The notes: a model not told the origin generated them from the sequence alone. A DNA stretch of 64,000 bases from Noviherbaspirillum cavernae (GCF_003590875.1 NZ_QYUN01000002.1:558001-622000), one strand, 5' to 3'. Shown: positions 11,035 to 23,495, numbered from the stretch's first letter. Translations and numbers: made by a program.

Positions 11035-11071
11035 AAACAAAAACGCCCGCGCGATGCGGGCGTTTTTGTTT
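11035..11071. terminator. Bidirectional terminator between transglycosylase and SWIB-H1 genes
   Basis: A 16-bp perfect stem AAACAAAAACGCCCGC / GCGGGCGTTTTTGTTT with a 5-base loop. Either strand yields a GC core followed by a T-rich tail, suiting the two convergent genes on its flanks. Confidence 0.92.
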
Positions 11072-11088
11072 GGCCTTTGGAAAGACGA

Positions 11089-11604
11089 TTATTGCAGGTG
11101 ATTGGAAATGAGTTTCGTCATTTCGAACATCGACACTTGCTTCTTTCCGCCAAACACGGCTTTCAGCTTGTCATCCGCATTGATCATGCGCTTGTTGGCA
11201 TCGTCTTGCAGCTTGTTCTTCTTGATGTAGTCCCAAACCTTCTTGGTGACTTCAGTGCGCGGCAGCGGATTCGCGCCGATCACTGCGCCCAGCGTGGCGG
11301 ACGGTGTCAACGGTTTCATGAATGCTGCATTCGGCTTGCGCGGTGTCTTCGGTTTTGCTGCGGCTTTCTTTACTGCCGGCTTCGCTGCTGCCTTCTTGGC
11401 CGGAGCGGCTTTCTTGGCTGGAGCTGCTTTTTTTGCTGCGGGCTTGGCGGCGGCTTTCTTTGCTACTGGCTTTGCTGCTGCCTTCTTGGCCGGAGCGGCT
11501 TTCTTGGCTGGAGCTGCTTTTTTTGCTGCGGGTTTGGCGGCGGCTTTCTTCGCAGCGGGCTTCTTGGCGGCTGTCTTGGCCGCGGGTTTTTTGGCTGTTG
11601 CCAT
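11089..11604 (-). CDS. H1-like tail / SWIB domain protein
   Basis: A 171-residue protein with a lysine/alanine/proline-rich tail (residues ~1-88, repeats of PAAKKAA and APAKKAA) resembling eukaryotic histone H1 tails. A C-terminal SWIB/MDM2-like domain follows (about 93-169; LGAVIGANPLPRTEVTKKVW, KLKAVFGGKKQVSMFEM). SWIB domains are otherwise known from chromatin remodelling complexes and Chlamydia. Nucleoid binding is inferred from the tail. The start is ATG 11604 with AAGGAGG upstream; the frame continues upstream but without a ribosome site. An internal 90-bp duplication encodes part of the tail. Confidence 0.88.
   Translation of the reverse strand: MATAKKPAAKTAAKKPAAKKAAAKPAAKKAAPAKKAAPAKKAAAKPVAKKAAAKPAAKKAAPAKKAAPAKKAAAKPAVKKAAAKPKTPRKPNAAFMKPLTPSATLGAVIGANPLPRTEVTKKVWDYIKKNKLQDDANKRMINADDKLKAVFGGKKQVSMFEMTKLISNHLQ
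11361..11550. repeat. 90-bp tandem repeat inside the SWIB-H1 gene
   Basis: Two nearly identical 90-bp units (11361-11450 and 11451-11540) with the start of a third. They encode 30-residue blocks of the Lys/Ala/Pro tail. The unit is a multiple of three, so copy-number change would alter length without shifting frame. Confidence 0.85.
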
Positions 11605-12139
11605 CTTCAAGCCTCCTTCACAAAGTGTGTTGGGAAAATGCGTCAAATCACGCACCGCTAATAGTGGTGCGGTTTTGCCGGCTATGCAAGTCTTTTTTAT
11701 ACGTATTTGCACGAATTTGTGTGGTCCGTGCCACGCGCTCTTCATAGGGGAAAACGCGCCGAAAACGCGCATGCCGCAGCCGCGAGGCGGCAGTCATGTA
11801 TGCGTGACTGCCGTTGCGAGCGAGGGAATGTGCGCATGACGGCGTGCCTTCCGTGCGCGCAATGCAATGTGGCGTCGGGCGGAAAGCCTTGTCTGGTACG
11901 GGTTTCCGGCGAGTGCTTGCGTCAGGCAGGCTGGCCGGCTGCATTTGCCGGGGCCCGCGCGAAGCCTTCTGTCAGGCGACGCGCGGTGTCTTGTGACTGC
12001 CTTGGTGGCGGGCTATGTGTGGTTTTACTGTGACGCGCCGACGCTGGGTGTGCCGGGCGGAGGAGTCATGCGTGTTTCGGCGCCTGCATGGGGTCGTGCC
12101 GTGCATGATGGTGCTCGGCACGGCAGCTACAAACGCAGG
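11605..12139. other. Intergenic region between SWIB-H1 gene and ffh
   Basis: 535 bases without a convincing gene. The AT-rich end near 11640-11720 should hold the promoter of the minus-strand SWIB-H1 gene. A 9-bp perfect hairpin (CGGCAGTCA 11788-11796, TGACTGCCG 11805-11813) and a 6-bp one near 12093-12118 (GTGCCG/CGGCAC) have no T-runs. Longer plus-strand open frames here continue as antisense of ffh and are not genes. Confidence 0.5.
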
Positions 12140-13507
12140 TTAGCGCATGCCGGGCAGCATGCCCTTCATGTTGCGCATCATCTTCATCATGCCGCCGCCC
12201 TTGAGTTTTTTCATCATCGATTGCATCTGCTCGAATTGCGACAGCATGCGATTGACTTCCTGCACCTGCACACCTGCGCCGGTGGCGATGCGGCGCTTGC
12301 GCGAAGCCTTGATCAGTTCCGGTTTTGCGCGTTCCTGCGGCGTCATCGAATTGATGATGCCTTCCATGCGGCGCACCTGCTTTTCGGCCTGGCCCATGTC
12401 GGCATTGCCGGCAGCTTGCTGAAACTGGGCCGGCAGCTTGTCCATCAGGCCCGACAGGCCGCCCATTTTCTTCATCTGCGACAGTTGCGCCTTGAAGTCG
12501 TTCAGGTCGAACTTGCCGCCGCCCTTGATCTTCTCGGCCAGGTCTTTTGCGGCGGCAACATCCACGCCCTTCTGCGCTTCCTCGACCAGCGCCAGAATAT
12601 CGCCCATGCCGAGAATGCGGTTGGCCATCCGGTTCGGATCGAAGGCTTCCAGACCATCCAGTTTTTCGGCCACGCCGGCGAACTTGACCGGCTTGCCGGT
12701 GATATGGCGCACCGACAGCGCCGCGCCGCCGCGGGCATCGCCGTCGAGTTTGGTGAGGACGACGCCGGTCAGCAGTAATGCATCGTTGAAAGCCTTGGCC
12801 GTGTTGATGGCATCCTGGCCGAGCATGGCATCGACGACGAACAGGGTTTCAATCGGCTTGACGGCCGCATGCAGGGCGGCGATTTCCTGCATCATCGCTT
12901 CGTCGATGCCGAGCCGGCCGGCGGTATCGATGAGCAGCACATCGTGATAGTGCTTTTTTGCATAGTCCAGCGCAGCCAGTGCGATATCGACCGGCTTGTC
13001 GGTCGGTGCGGAGGGAAAGAAGTCCGCGCCAACCTGCTCGGTGACGGTCTGCAACTGTGCGATTGCCGCCGGGCGATACACGTCGGCGGAAACGGTCAGC
13101 ACCTTTTTCTTTTTCTGCTCGCGCAGATATTTCGCGAGTTTGCCGACCGTGGTCGTTTTGCCCGCGCCCTGGAGGCCGGCCATCAGGATGATTGCCGGCG
13201 GCTGGGTGGCGAAATTGAGTTGCGAAGCTTCGGGGCCGAGATCGCCCCCCATGATGGCGGCGAGTTCGCGCTGCACGACGCCGACCAGCGCCTGGCCGGG
13301 GGTCAATGAGCCGATAACGTCCTCGCCCATCGCTTTTTCCTTCACGCGGGCAATGAATTCGCGCACGGCGGGCAGCGCGACGTCGGCTTCGAGCAAGGCC
13401 ATGCGCACTTCGCGCAGCATTTCGGCGGTATTGGATTCGGTCAGGCGCGCCTCGCCGCGCATGGTTTTGATGACTTTGGCGAGGCGTTGGGTCAGATTGT
13501 CGAGCAT
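12140..13507 (-). CDS. ffh: Signal recognition particle protein Ffh
   Basis: SRP54 GTPase that binds 4.5S RNA and nascent signal sequences and delivers them to FtsY. N and G domains: MLDNLTQRLAKVIKTMRGEA, P-loop GLQGAGKTT (111-119), DTAGRLG, TKLDGDARGG. The M domain ends with a methionine-rich segment (MMKKLKGGGMMKMMRNMKG) and the RNA-binding helix with SRKRRIATGAG. 455 residues, the usual length. Transcribed divergently from the CcsA-like gene. Confidence 0.98.
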   Translation of the reverse strand: MLDNLTQRLAKVIKTMRGEARLTESNTAEMLREVRMALLEADVALPAVREFIARVKEKAMGEDVIGSLTPGQALVGVVQRELAAIMGGDLGPEASQLNFATQPPAIILMAGLQGAGKTTTVGKLAKYLREQKKKKVLTVSADVYRPAAIAQLQTVTEQVGADFFPSAPTDKPVDIALAALDYAKKHYHDVLLIDTAGRLGIDEAMMQEIAALHAAVKPIETLFVVDAMLGQDAINTAKAFNDALLLTGVVLTKLDGDARGGAALSVRHITGKPVKFAGVAEKLDGLEAFDPNRMANRILGMGDILALVEEAQKGVDVAAAKDLAEKIKGGGKFDLNDFKAQLSQMKKMGGLSGLMDKLPAQFQQAAGNADMGQAEKQVRRMEGIINSMTPQERAKPELIKASRKRRIATGAGVQVQEVNRMLSQFEQMQSMMKKLKGGGMMKMMRNMKGMLPGMR

Positions 13508-13842
13508 GGATGTTGAATCTCAGGAAATGGGAGGCAAAGGCGATGCGGCAGGCATCGTGAACAGTCGTCCATTCTAACCGAAGCGCGCTTGCGGCTCGTC
13601 GTGGGCGGAGGGGCGTTGCAGCGGGAATGCGGCGGTCCAATGGCGTCGTGTCAGCATGGTTGATGTCGGTTGACGGAGTGACATGAGTTGTACTCTTACT
13701 GTCGTTCAACTGACAGCCTTTTGACAACGCGATATAGCAGAATTGCGAGTGGCCGGGCGCGTGATATATCACCGTGTGCAAGGCAGTCGATTGCAGCCTT
13801 ACATGGTATAAACTCAAAATTCGTTTACCACCATTCCGTGCA
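13508..13842. other. Divergent intergenic region ffh / CcsA-like gene
   Basis: 335 bases. It holds a 12-bp perfect palindrome GTGATATATCAC (13761-13772), a TTGACA (13721-13726) without a matching -10 box, and a TATAAA (13807-13812) without a good -35. Promoters for both divergent genes must lie here but cannot be assigned with confidence. Confidence 0.45.
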
Positions 13843-14652
13843 ATGCAAACAACCTTTTTCGTCCTGGCGGCATTGCTGTACGCGGTATGCGCATTCCTGC
13901 CTTCGCACCAGCGCCTCGCCATCTCGGCGGGCACCGCGGTTGGCTGGCTGTTGCACGGCGTCGCGTTGTGGGGCGATGTCATCACGCCAGGCGCGTTGCG
14001 CGTCGGCTTTGCGGTCATGCTGTCGGCGGCGCTGTGGATTTCGGTCGCTGCGTACTGGCTGGAGAACCGGAATTTTTCCCTGGACGGCTTGCGCGTGCTC
14101 GTGCTGCCCAGCGCGGCCGCGGCTGTGCTGCTGCCGGTGCTTTTTCCCGGCAACGTTATGCCGCTGGCGGGCAAATCCGTCCTGCTGTCATGGCATATCG
14201 CGATTGCCATCCTGGCGTACAGTACGCTGACCATCGCGGCATTTCATGCGGTGTTGATGGCCTTGCAGGAATCGAAGCTGCATACCCGGCCCGGTGCCGG
14301 CGCAAACGGCTGGCTGGCAGCGGCCATCGACCGGCTTCCCGCATTGCTGACCATGGAGAAGCTGTTGTTCCGGCTGATCGCATTCGGTTTTGTCTTGCTG
14401 ACCTTGACCGTGCTGTCCGGCGTGGTGTTTTCCGAGGAATTGTTCGGCAAGGCGTTCCAGTGGAATCACAAGATCGTTTTCACGCTGCTGTCCTGGCTGC
14501 TGTTCGGCCTGCTGCTGGCGGGACGCCATTGGCGCGGCTGGCGCGGCAAGACGGCGCTGAGTTTCACGCTGTCCGGTTTCGCCACTCTGTTCCTGGCGTA
14601 TGTCGGGAGCCGATTCGTGCTGGAAGTGGTTTTGCATCGGGGACTCGCGTGA
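13843..14652 (+). CDS. CcsA/YpjD-like inner membrane protein (cytochrome c assembly family)
   Basis: A 269-residue multi-spanning membrane protein of the cytochrome c assembly (CcsA/ResC-like) family, associated with heme handling. About eight hydrophobic helices are visible from MQTTFFVLAALLYAVCAFL to the C-terminal LFLAYVGSRFVLEVVL. Conserved histidines occur in LLSWHIAIAILAY and in WNHKIVFTLLSW. The start ATG 13843 begins directly at the first helix. In betaproteobacteria this gene commonly sits beside ffh and pilS, as here. Its specific role is not established from the sequence. Confidence 0.82.
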   Translation: MQTTFFVLAALLYAVCAFLPSHQRLAISAGTAVGWLLHGVALWGDVITPGALRVGFAVMLSAALWISVAAYWLENRNFSLDGLRVLVLPSAAAAVLLPVLFPGNVMPLAGKSVLLSWHIAIAILAYSTLTIAAFHAVLMALQESKLHTRPGAGANGWLAAAIDRLPALLTMEKLLFRLIAFGFVLLTLTVLSGVVFSEELFGKAFQWNHKIVFTLLSWLLFGLLLAGRHWRGWRGKTALSFTLSGFATLFLAYVGSRFVLEVVLHRGLA

Positions 14653-14897
14653 AGTTCTTGATATGGGTGATTATCGGCATCCTCGTTGTCGCGTGGCTGC
14701 TGCATGCGAAAAGATCGTTGAAGGCGCCGGACTCGGCCAAGACCGATTCAACCCCTCCGAAGGCGGCTGACGGCGGCGAAGCGATGATCCAGTGCGCGCA
14801 CTGCGGGTTGCATGTGCCGCTGTCGGAGTCCTTCGGCAATTCCGAAGGACTTGTATTTTGCAGCGAAGAGCATCGCCGTCTCGGTGTTCGCTCATGA
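14649..14897 (+). CDS. PP0621-like small membrane protein with zinc-ribbon-like cysteines
   Basis: An 82-residue protein translated from a GTG that overlaps the preceding stop (GTGA). One N-terminal membrane helix (FLIWVIIGILVVAWLLH) is followed by a polar linker and a C-terminal motif CAHCGLHVPLSESF...FCSEEH, a likely metal-binding site of the PP0621 family type. Its stop overlaps the pilS start (ATGA), so three genes are translationally coupled. The function is unknown; conservation next to pilS suggests but does not prove a link. Confidence 0.82.
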   Translation: MKFLIWVIIGILVVAWLLHAKRSLKAPDSAKTDSTPPKAADGGEAMIQCAHCGLHVPLSESFGNSEGLVFCSEEHRRLGVRS

Positions 14898-16609
14898 AGC
14901 CGATCGCGCAATCGCGTCGCGCCGATACCCGCGAAACCCTTTGGCGCACGCTGCAGACCTTCAGCTTCACGCGGATCGTCATTGCGATCGTATTGCTCAT
15001 CTATCTCAGCCTCAATACGAAGCAGAATTTCGGCATCGCCAATCATCTTGTCAATTGGGAAATTCACGGCGCTGTCTATTTCGTGCTTGCCGTCGTTTTT
15101 GCGCTGCTGTCGGTGTACTTGAGGAAACGGTTTTCGCTGCAATTGCTTGTGCAACTCGCGGTCGATATCGCGGTGATATCGATGCTGTATGTCGCGGGCG
15201 GGGGAGCGAAGAGCGGTCTGGCGATTCTCTTCCTGTTTCCACTGGCGGGCTGCGCCATCCTTGCGTCGATGATGCTGGCGCTGTTCAGCGTGTCGGTGGT
15301 GACATTTGTATTGCTGGGCGAAGGCGGGTACGCATTCCTCACCTCGTTCGGCGAAGCGGAGCTGTCGCGTGCGGGATTGTACGGAGCTGCGTTCTTCGCG
15401 GCGGTCTTCGTGCTCAATCGTCTTGCCGCCCGGCTGCTCAAGCAGGAGGAGCTTGCCAGGCAACGCGGACGCGACTTGCAAGTGCAGCAAGCGATCAATC
15501 GCATGGTGATCGCGGACATGGGCGACGGCATCCTCGTGGTTGGCCGCGATACCAGGGTCTTTGTCGGCAATCCGGCGGCGGAGCGCATGCTCGGCTTGTC
15601 CGTTCCGTATGGGCAGGCACGCTACAGGCTGAAAGACATTCCCTCCATGGCGCCGATTGTCGAGGCGTACCGAACCTGGGCCGCATTGCCTGCCGCCAAG
15701 GCGACCAGCGAAACCGGTTCAACCGCTTTTGTCGTGGTCAAGCCGGGAGACGATCTCCCCACCCTCAATGGAGCAAGCACCATCAGCCGCGAAATGCGGC
15801 GCGAACTGGGATCGCATTTGAAGTTGCGCTTCGTGACGGTGGAGACGGAAGGCCTGAGCGAGGAGCGCACGCTGATCTTCCTGCAAGACGTGACCGAGAT
15901 CGAGAACCAGGCGCAACAGTTGAAACTCGCATCGATGGGCCGCCTGACCGCCAGCATCGCGCATGAAGTGCGCAATCCGCTTTCCGCGATTGCGCATGCC
16001 GCCGCACTGCTGGGCGAAGATATCTCGAATCCGGCGCAGTCGCGTCTCCTGAGCATCGTTGGCGACAACGTCAAGCGCCTGAACCGAATGATCGAGGACA
16101 TCCTCAAGTTGTCGCGCAAGGCACAATCGCCGCGCGAACCGCTCGCGCTGGCGCCGTTATTTGCCGACATCCTCGGCGAATTTCACGAAGCGCATGCGGT
16201 CATGCCCGGGCTCATACAGCTTGGCGAAATGCGCTCGCATCATGCGCGTTTCGATCCGCTGCATCTGCGCGAGGTTGTTGTGAATCTGCTATCGAACGCG
16301 CTGCGCTACGCCAGCGGCCGGCGCGGCAGCATACGCATCCATGCCGTCTCCGACATGGCCAGCCGGCTGGAAGTGCACATACAGGATGACGGTCCCGCCA
16401 TCAAGCCGGGTGTGCGAGCGCACCTGTTCGAACCCTTTTATACAACATCGAGCAAGGGCACCGGATTGGGGCTCTACGTGGCGCGCGAATTGTGTTTGAA
16501 TAACGGGGCGATGCTGGACTACGAATACCGGTACGACGGCTCCAGCGACGGAGCAGTCGAGCCGACCGGCAGATTCGTGATCACATTTGCCACACCGGAT
16601 CGCGCCTGA
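14894..16609 (+). CDS. pilS: Sensor histidine kinase PilS
   Basis: Membrane kinase that with PilR controls sigma-54-dependent pilin (pilA) transcription. In 571 residues it has six hydrophobic segments (about residues 25-190), a PAS-like region, the phosphoacceptor SIAHEVRNPLSAI (His357) and an ATPase domain with VVNLLSNALRYA, DDGPAIKPG and KGTGLGLYVAREL. The start ATG 14894 overlaps the upstream stop. The N-terminal extension in the longer open frame belongs to the previous gene's region. pilR begins 25 bases downstream. Confidence 0.93.
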   Translation: MKPIAQSRRADTRETLWRTLQTFSFTRIVIAIVLLIYLSLNTKQNFGIANHLVNWEIHGAVYFVLAVVFALLSVYLRKRFSLQLLVQLAVDIAVISMLYVAGGGAKSGLAILFLFPLAGCAILASMMLALFSVSVVTFVLLGEGGYAFLTSFGEAELSRAGLYGAAFFAAVFVLNRLAARLLKQEELARQRGRDLQVQQAINRMVIADMGDGILVVGRDTRVFVGNPAAERMLGLSVPYGQARYRLKDIPSMAPIVEAYRTWAALPAAKATSETGSTAFVVVKPGDDLPTLNGASTISREMRRELGSHLKLRFVTVETEGLSEERTLIFLQDVTEIENQAQQLKLASMGRLTASIAHEVRNPLSAIAHAAALLGEDISNPAQSRLLSIVGDNVKRLNRMIEDILKLSRKAQSPREPLALAPLFADILGEFHEAHAVMPGLIQLGEMRSHHARFDPLHLREVVVNLLSNALRYASGRRGSIRIHAVSDMASRLEVHIQDDGPAIKPGVRAHLFEPFYTTSSKGTGLGLYVARELCLNNGAMLDYEYRYDGSSDGAVEPTGRFVITFATPDRA

Positions 16610-16634
16610 CCGAAAAACAAGCTTAACAATAATC

Positions 16635-18080
16635 ATGACCTCACCGCGTATCCTGATCGTCGACGATGAAGCCGACCTGCGCGAGCTGCTGGAGATCACG
16701 CTCGTCAGAATGGGGCTGGATGTGGACAGTGCGCACTGTCTTGAGGACGCGCGCGCGCGTCTGGCAAAGGCCGACTATGCGCTGGTATTGACCGACATGC
16801 GCCTGCCGGATGGCATGGGCATCGAGCTGGTACGCGAAGTCGCGGCGAATTGCCGAAACACACCGATTGCCGTGATTACCGCATACGGCAGCGCGGATAA
16901 TGCGGTCGCGGCGCTGAAGGCGGGCGCATTCGACTATCTGTCCAAGCCGGTCGCACTGGAGCAGTTGCGCCAGATGGTGCAATCGGCCTTGCACATGAAC
17001 GTCACCGGCATCAGCGCAGATCACCGGAACGCGCAAGCCGCCGGGACGTCCTCCTGCCTGGTCGGGCAGTCCGGCGTCATGCAGGATTTGCGCTTGCAGA
17101 TCGCGCGGTTGGCGCGCAGCATGGCACCGGTTGCGATCACCGGCGAATCGGGTAGCGGCAAGGAGCTTGCCGCACGCGATATCCACGCGCACAGCGCGCG
17201 GGTCGACAAACCCTTCCTTGCGGTCAATTGCGGCGCGATTCCGGAGGCGCTGATGGAGGCCGAATTCTTTGGCTACCGCAAAGGCGCTTTCACCGGCGCG
17301 ACCGATGACCGCGACGGCTTTTTCCAGGCGGCCAACGGCGGCACCCTGATGCTCGATGAAGTTGCCGATCTGCCCTTGCAGATGCAGGTCAAGCTGCTGC
17401 GTGCGATCCAGGAGCGCCGTGTGCGCAAGATCGGCTCCACGGTCGAAGAACCGGTCGATGTGCGGCTGATCAGCGCGACGCACCAGAATCTGGCCGAGTG
17501 CGTCGAACAGGGCAGGTTCCGGCAGGATTTGTACTATCGCCTCAATGTCATCGAGCTGCGTCTGCCGCCGTTGCGCGAGCGGCTGGACGACATCGGCTTG
17601 CTGGCCGATGCGATTCTGGAGCGGCTCGCGGCACCAGGCGTGCGCGCGGTGCTGTCGCCGTCCGCGCTGGATGCGTTGCAGGCCTATGCCTTTCCGGGAA
17701 ATGTGCGCGAGCTGGAAAATATCCTCGAGCGGGCGCTGGCGTTTGCCAACGATGGCCTCATCGAGGTGGCGGACCTCGCGCTGAAAGCGGTGAATTCACC
17801 GGCCATCGATGTGCGGCAGGCATCCGACGCCGTGGCATTGGCGATGCCGGATGCCGCTGCCCTTCATGTTCCGACGCCGGCGGCACGGTCTGAAACGACC
17901 GATGCGGAAGCGCTGCCAAGTTCTCTGCCGGACCATCTGGATGGCATCGAGCGCCAGATCATCGAGCGCGCACTGCTCAAGACGCGGTTCAATCGCACGC
18001 AAGCCGCCGGCCTGCTCGGTATCAGCTTCCGGCAGTTGCGTTACCGGATGCAACGCCTTTCCATCCATGAGCCTGAATAA
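16635..18080 (+). CDS. pilR: Sigma-54 response regulator PilR
   Basis: NtrC-type activator of type IV pilin genes. The receiver domain has the phosphorylation site Asp54 (LVLTDMRLPDG). The AAA+ domain has GESGSGKE, GAFTGA (217-222, the sigma-54 contact loop) and GGTLMLDEVADLP. A Fis-type helix-turn-helix closes the 481-residue protein (NRTQAAGLLGISFRQLRYRM). The start is ATG 16635, with a weak ribosome site. The stop codon overlaps the ampD start (TAATG). Confidence 0.95.
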   Translation: MTSPRILIVDDEADLRELLEITLVRMGLDVDSAHCLEDARARLAKADYALVLTDMRLPDGMGIELVREVAANCRNTPIAVITAYGSADNAVAALKAGAFDYLSKPVALEQLRQMVQSALHMNVTGISADHRNAQAAGTSSCLVGQSGVMQDLRLQIARLARSMAPVAITGESGSGKELAARDIHAHSARVDKPFLAVNCGAIPEALMEAEFFGYRKGAFTGATDDRDGFFQAANGGTLMLDEVADLPLQMQVKLLRAIQERRVRKIGSTVEEPVDVRLISATHQNLAECVEQGRFRQDLYYRLNVIELRLPPLRERLDDIGLLADAILERLAAPGVRAVLSPSALDALQAYAFPGNVRELENILERALAFANDGLIEVADLALKAVNSPAIDVRQASDAVALAMPDAAALHVPTPAARSETTDAEALPSSLPDHLDGIERQIIERALLKTRFNRTQAAGLLGISFRQLRYRMQRLSIHEPE

Positions 18081-18679
18081 TGCGGCGCTTTAGCATAGGC
18101 GCCGATGGCTGGTGCATCGAAGCACAATGCGAGCCTTCGCCGAATTTCGATGTGCGACCCGTCGACGCGAGAGTGGATCTGTTGGTGATTCACAATATCA
18201 GCCTGCCGCCCGGCCAGTTTGGCGGGCCGTTCATTGCCGACCTGTTCTGCAACCGGCTCGACCATGAAGCCCATCCGTATTTCGACCAGTTGCGCAGCTT
18301 GCGCGTGTCGGCGCATTTCCTGATCCGCCGCGACGGCACCGTGGTGCAGTTTGTATCGGCCAACGACCGCGCATGGCATGCCGGCGCATCGTCGTTTTGC
18401 GGGCGCGAACGGTGCAACGATTTTTCGATCGGGATCGAACTGGAGGGAACCGATTTCGAAGTGTTCGAGCCCGTTCAATACGACACGCTGGTCGCACTGA
18501 CTGTGGCGTTGCAATCCAGATATCAGCTTGCCGATGTGATCGGACACGAGCATATCGCGCCGGGACGCAAGACCGATCCGGGCCCGTTTTTCAACTGGTC
18601 CGATTACCATGCACGGCTCGATCAAGTCAGGCCGTTAGTACTCGCTCATCAGGCATTGCGCTTCCCCATCACGGGTTGA
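18080..18679 (+). CDS. ampD: 1,6-anhydro-N-acetylmuramyl-L-alanine amidase AmpD
   Basis: Zinc amidase of murein recycling that removes the peptide from anhydro-muropeptides. 199 residues, no signal peptide, so cytosolic as expected for AmpD. Conserved features: LLVIHNISLPPGQFGG (zinc His), RAWHAGASSF, NDFSIGIELEGTD, and HEHIAPGRKTDPGP with the second zinc ligand histidine and the catalytic/ligand region. The ATG overlaps the pilR stop. Mpl, elsewhere in the window, acts in the same recycling pathway. Confidence 0.94.
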   Translation: MRRFSIGADGWCIEAQCEPSPNFDVRPVDARVDLLVIHNISLPPGQFGGPFIADLFCNRLDHEAHPYFDQLRSLRVSAHFLIRRDGTVVQFVSANDRAWHAGASSFCGRERCNDFSIGIELEGTDFEVFEPVQYDTLVALTVALQSRYQLADVIGHEHIAPGRKTDPGPFFNWSDYHARLDQVRPLVLAHQALRFPITG

Positions 18680-18732
18680 AAAAGTCAACTGCCGCACAAT
18701 GAAAATTTGTGTTTCCTCTCATAAAAAAGGTA

Positions 18733-18761
18733 TTGCGAACTCGCCATCCTGGCACTAGAAT
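18733..18761 (+). promoter_or_regulatory. nrdAB promoter
   Basis: TTGCGA (18733-18738), 17-base spacer, TAGAAT (18756-18761). The -10 box lies inside the first NrdR-box half, giving the overlap expected for repression. Transcription would start near 18768. Confidence 0.7.
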
Positions 18762-18798
18762 TAGTTTAATTCGCAATTGGAGCCACTACATATAGTGG
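18752..18798. promoter_or_regulatory. Tandem NrdR boxes
   Basis: Box 2, CCACTACATATAGTGG (18783-18798), is a near-perfect NrdR palindrome. Box 1, GCACTAGAATTAGTTT (18752-18767), is weaker but is spaced exactly 31 bases start to start, three helical turns. Paired boxes at this spacing are the known architecture for NrdR control of ribonucleotide reductase genes. Confidence 0.8.
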
Positions 18799-19051
18799 TG
18801 CCGCGATGATCCATCGGAGCTGTTCAGATGGTGCCTTGATGCAATGCTTATTTGATTCAGGCGGGCCAGGAACAGCTCTCCTTTCGCAAAACGTCGTGTG
18901 ACGCGATTGCCGGTGTGAAGAACACCTCCCGGCATGCAGGCAGGCCGCACACGCGATATCGGTATCTCGTGAACATCCGCTGAACCGGGTGTTCTAATTA
19001 ATAACCACAAGCAGCAATCACGCTGCCAACAATGCAATGTAAGGAGGCTAG

Positions 19052-21961
<2,910 letters not shown>

Positions 21962-22000
21962 GCGCGACATGAATGCGCTGGTGCGGCATTCATGTCGCGC
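21962..22000 (+). repeat. 15-bp perfect hairpin between nrdA and nrdB
   Basis: GCGCGACATGAATGC (21962-21976) and GCATTCATGTCGCGC (21986-22000) around a 9-base loop, starting at the base after the nrdA stop. No T-run follows, so it is more likely an mRNA stability or processing element, or partial attenuator, than a full terminator. Confidence 0.85.
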
Positions 22001-22052
22001 CAGCTTGAACATCGCGCAAGTGCCACTAGAATACGTGTAAGGAAGAATCAAT

Positions 22053-23234
<1,182 letters not shown>

Positions 23235-23390
23235 ATGGATGAAGCTCGTAGCCGGGCGCGAGGCAGGTGGAGACAAAGTGCAGTCGGCAAACCGACACGA
23301 ATAAGTCCCAAGGACAATCGACTGCAGGACTGAAAGGCTAATCCTAAATTAATGAACAGTAGACGAACGAATCGATCTGCTCTGTTATTG

Positions 23391-23427
23391 CTGCCGTTCC
23401 CGACGTGGTCGGGCGTGGCAGATTTTT
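23391..23427 (+). terminator. Terminator downstream of nrdB
   Basis: CTGCC..CCCGAC-GTG-GTCGGG..GGCAG forms a near-continuous stem (two wobbles, one mismatch) followed by ATTTTT. Likely the end of the nrdAB transcript. Confidence 0.7.
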
Positions 23428-23467
23428 CCTTGGAAAACCTGTTGGTTTTTCCAAAAGAGTATTCCGG

Positions 23468-23495
23468 CGCCGGCATTGTTGCTGGCGTTTTTTTT
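23468..23495 (+). terminator. Second terminator before the AlgP-like leader
   Basis: CGCCGGC-ATTGTT-GCTGGCG (one G-T pair) followed by eight T residues. A canonical rho-independent terminator about 75 bases after the previous one. Confidence 0.85.

Larger units (their letters stand above)
18680..19051. other. nrdA upstream region with promoter and long leader
   Basis: 372 bases. The upstream part holds a good promoter with two NrdR boxes. The remaining ~280 bases form a long untranslated leader with a 9-bp stem (GAGCTGTTC 18817-18825 with GAACAGCTC 18870-18878) and a smaller hairpin (GGTGT/ACACC, 18912-18926). A 31-codon open frame at 18806-18901 lacks a good ribosome site. Confidence 0.7.

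Noticed and set aside
18750..18765. Possible sigma-54 promoter TGGCAC-N5-TTAG upstream of nrdA
   Set aside because: The -12 GC is missing, and the same bases are explained by a sigma-70 -10 box and an NrdR box.
18806..18901. 31-codon ORF in the nrdA leader
   Set aside because: No ribosome site and no protein character; mentioned only as part of the leader finding.
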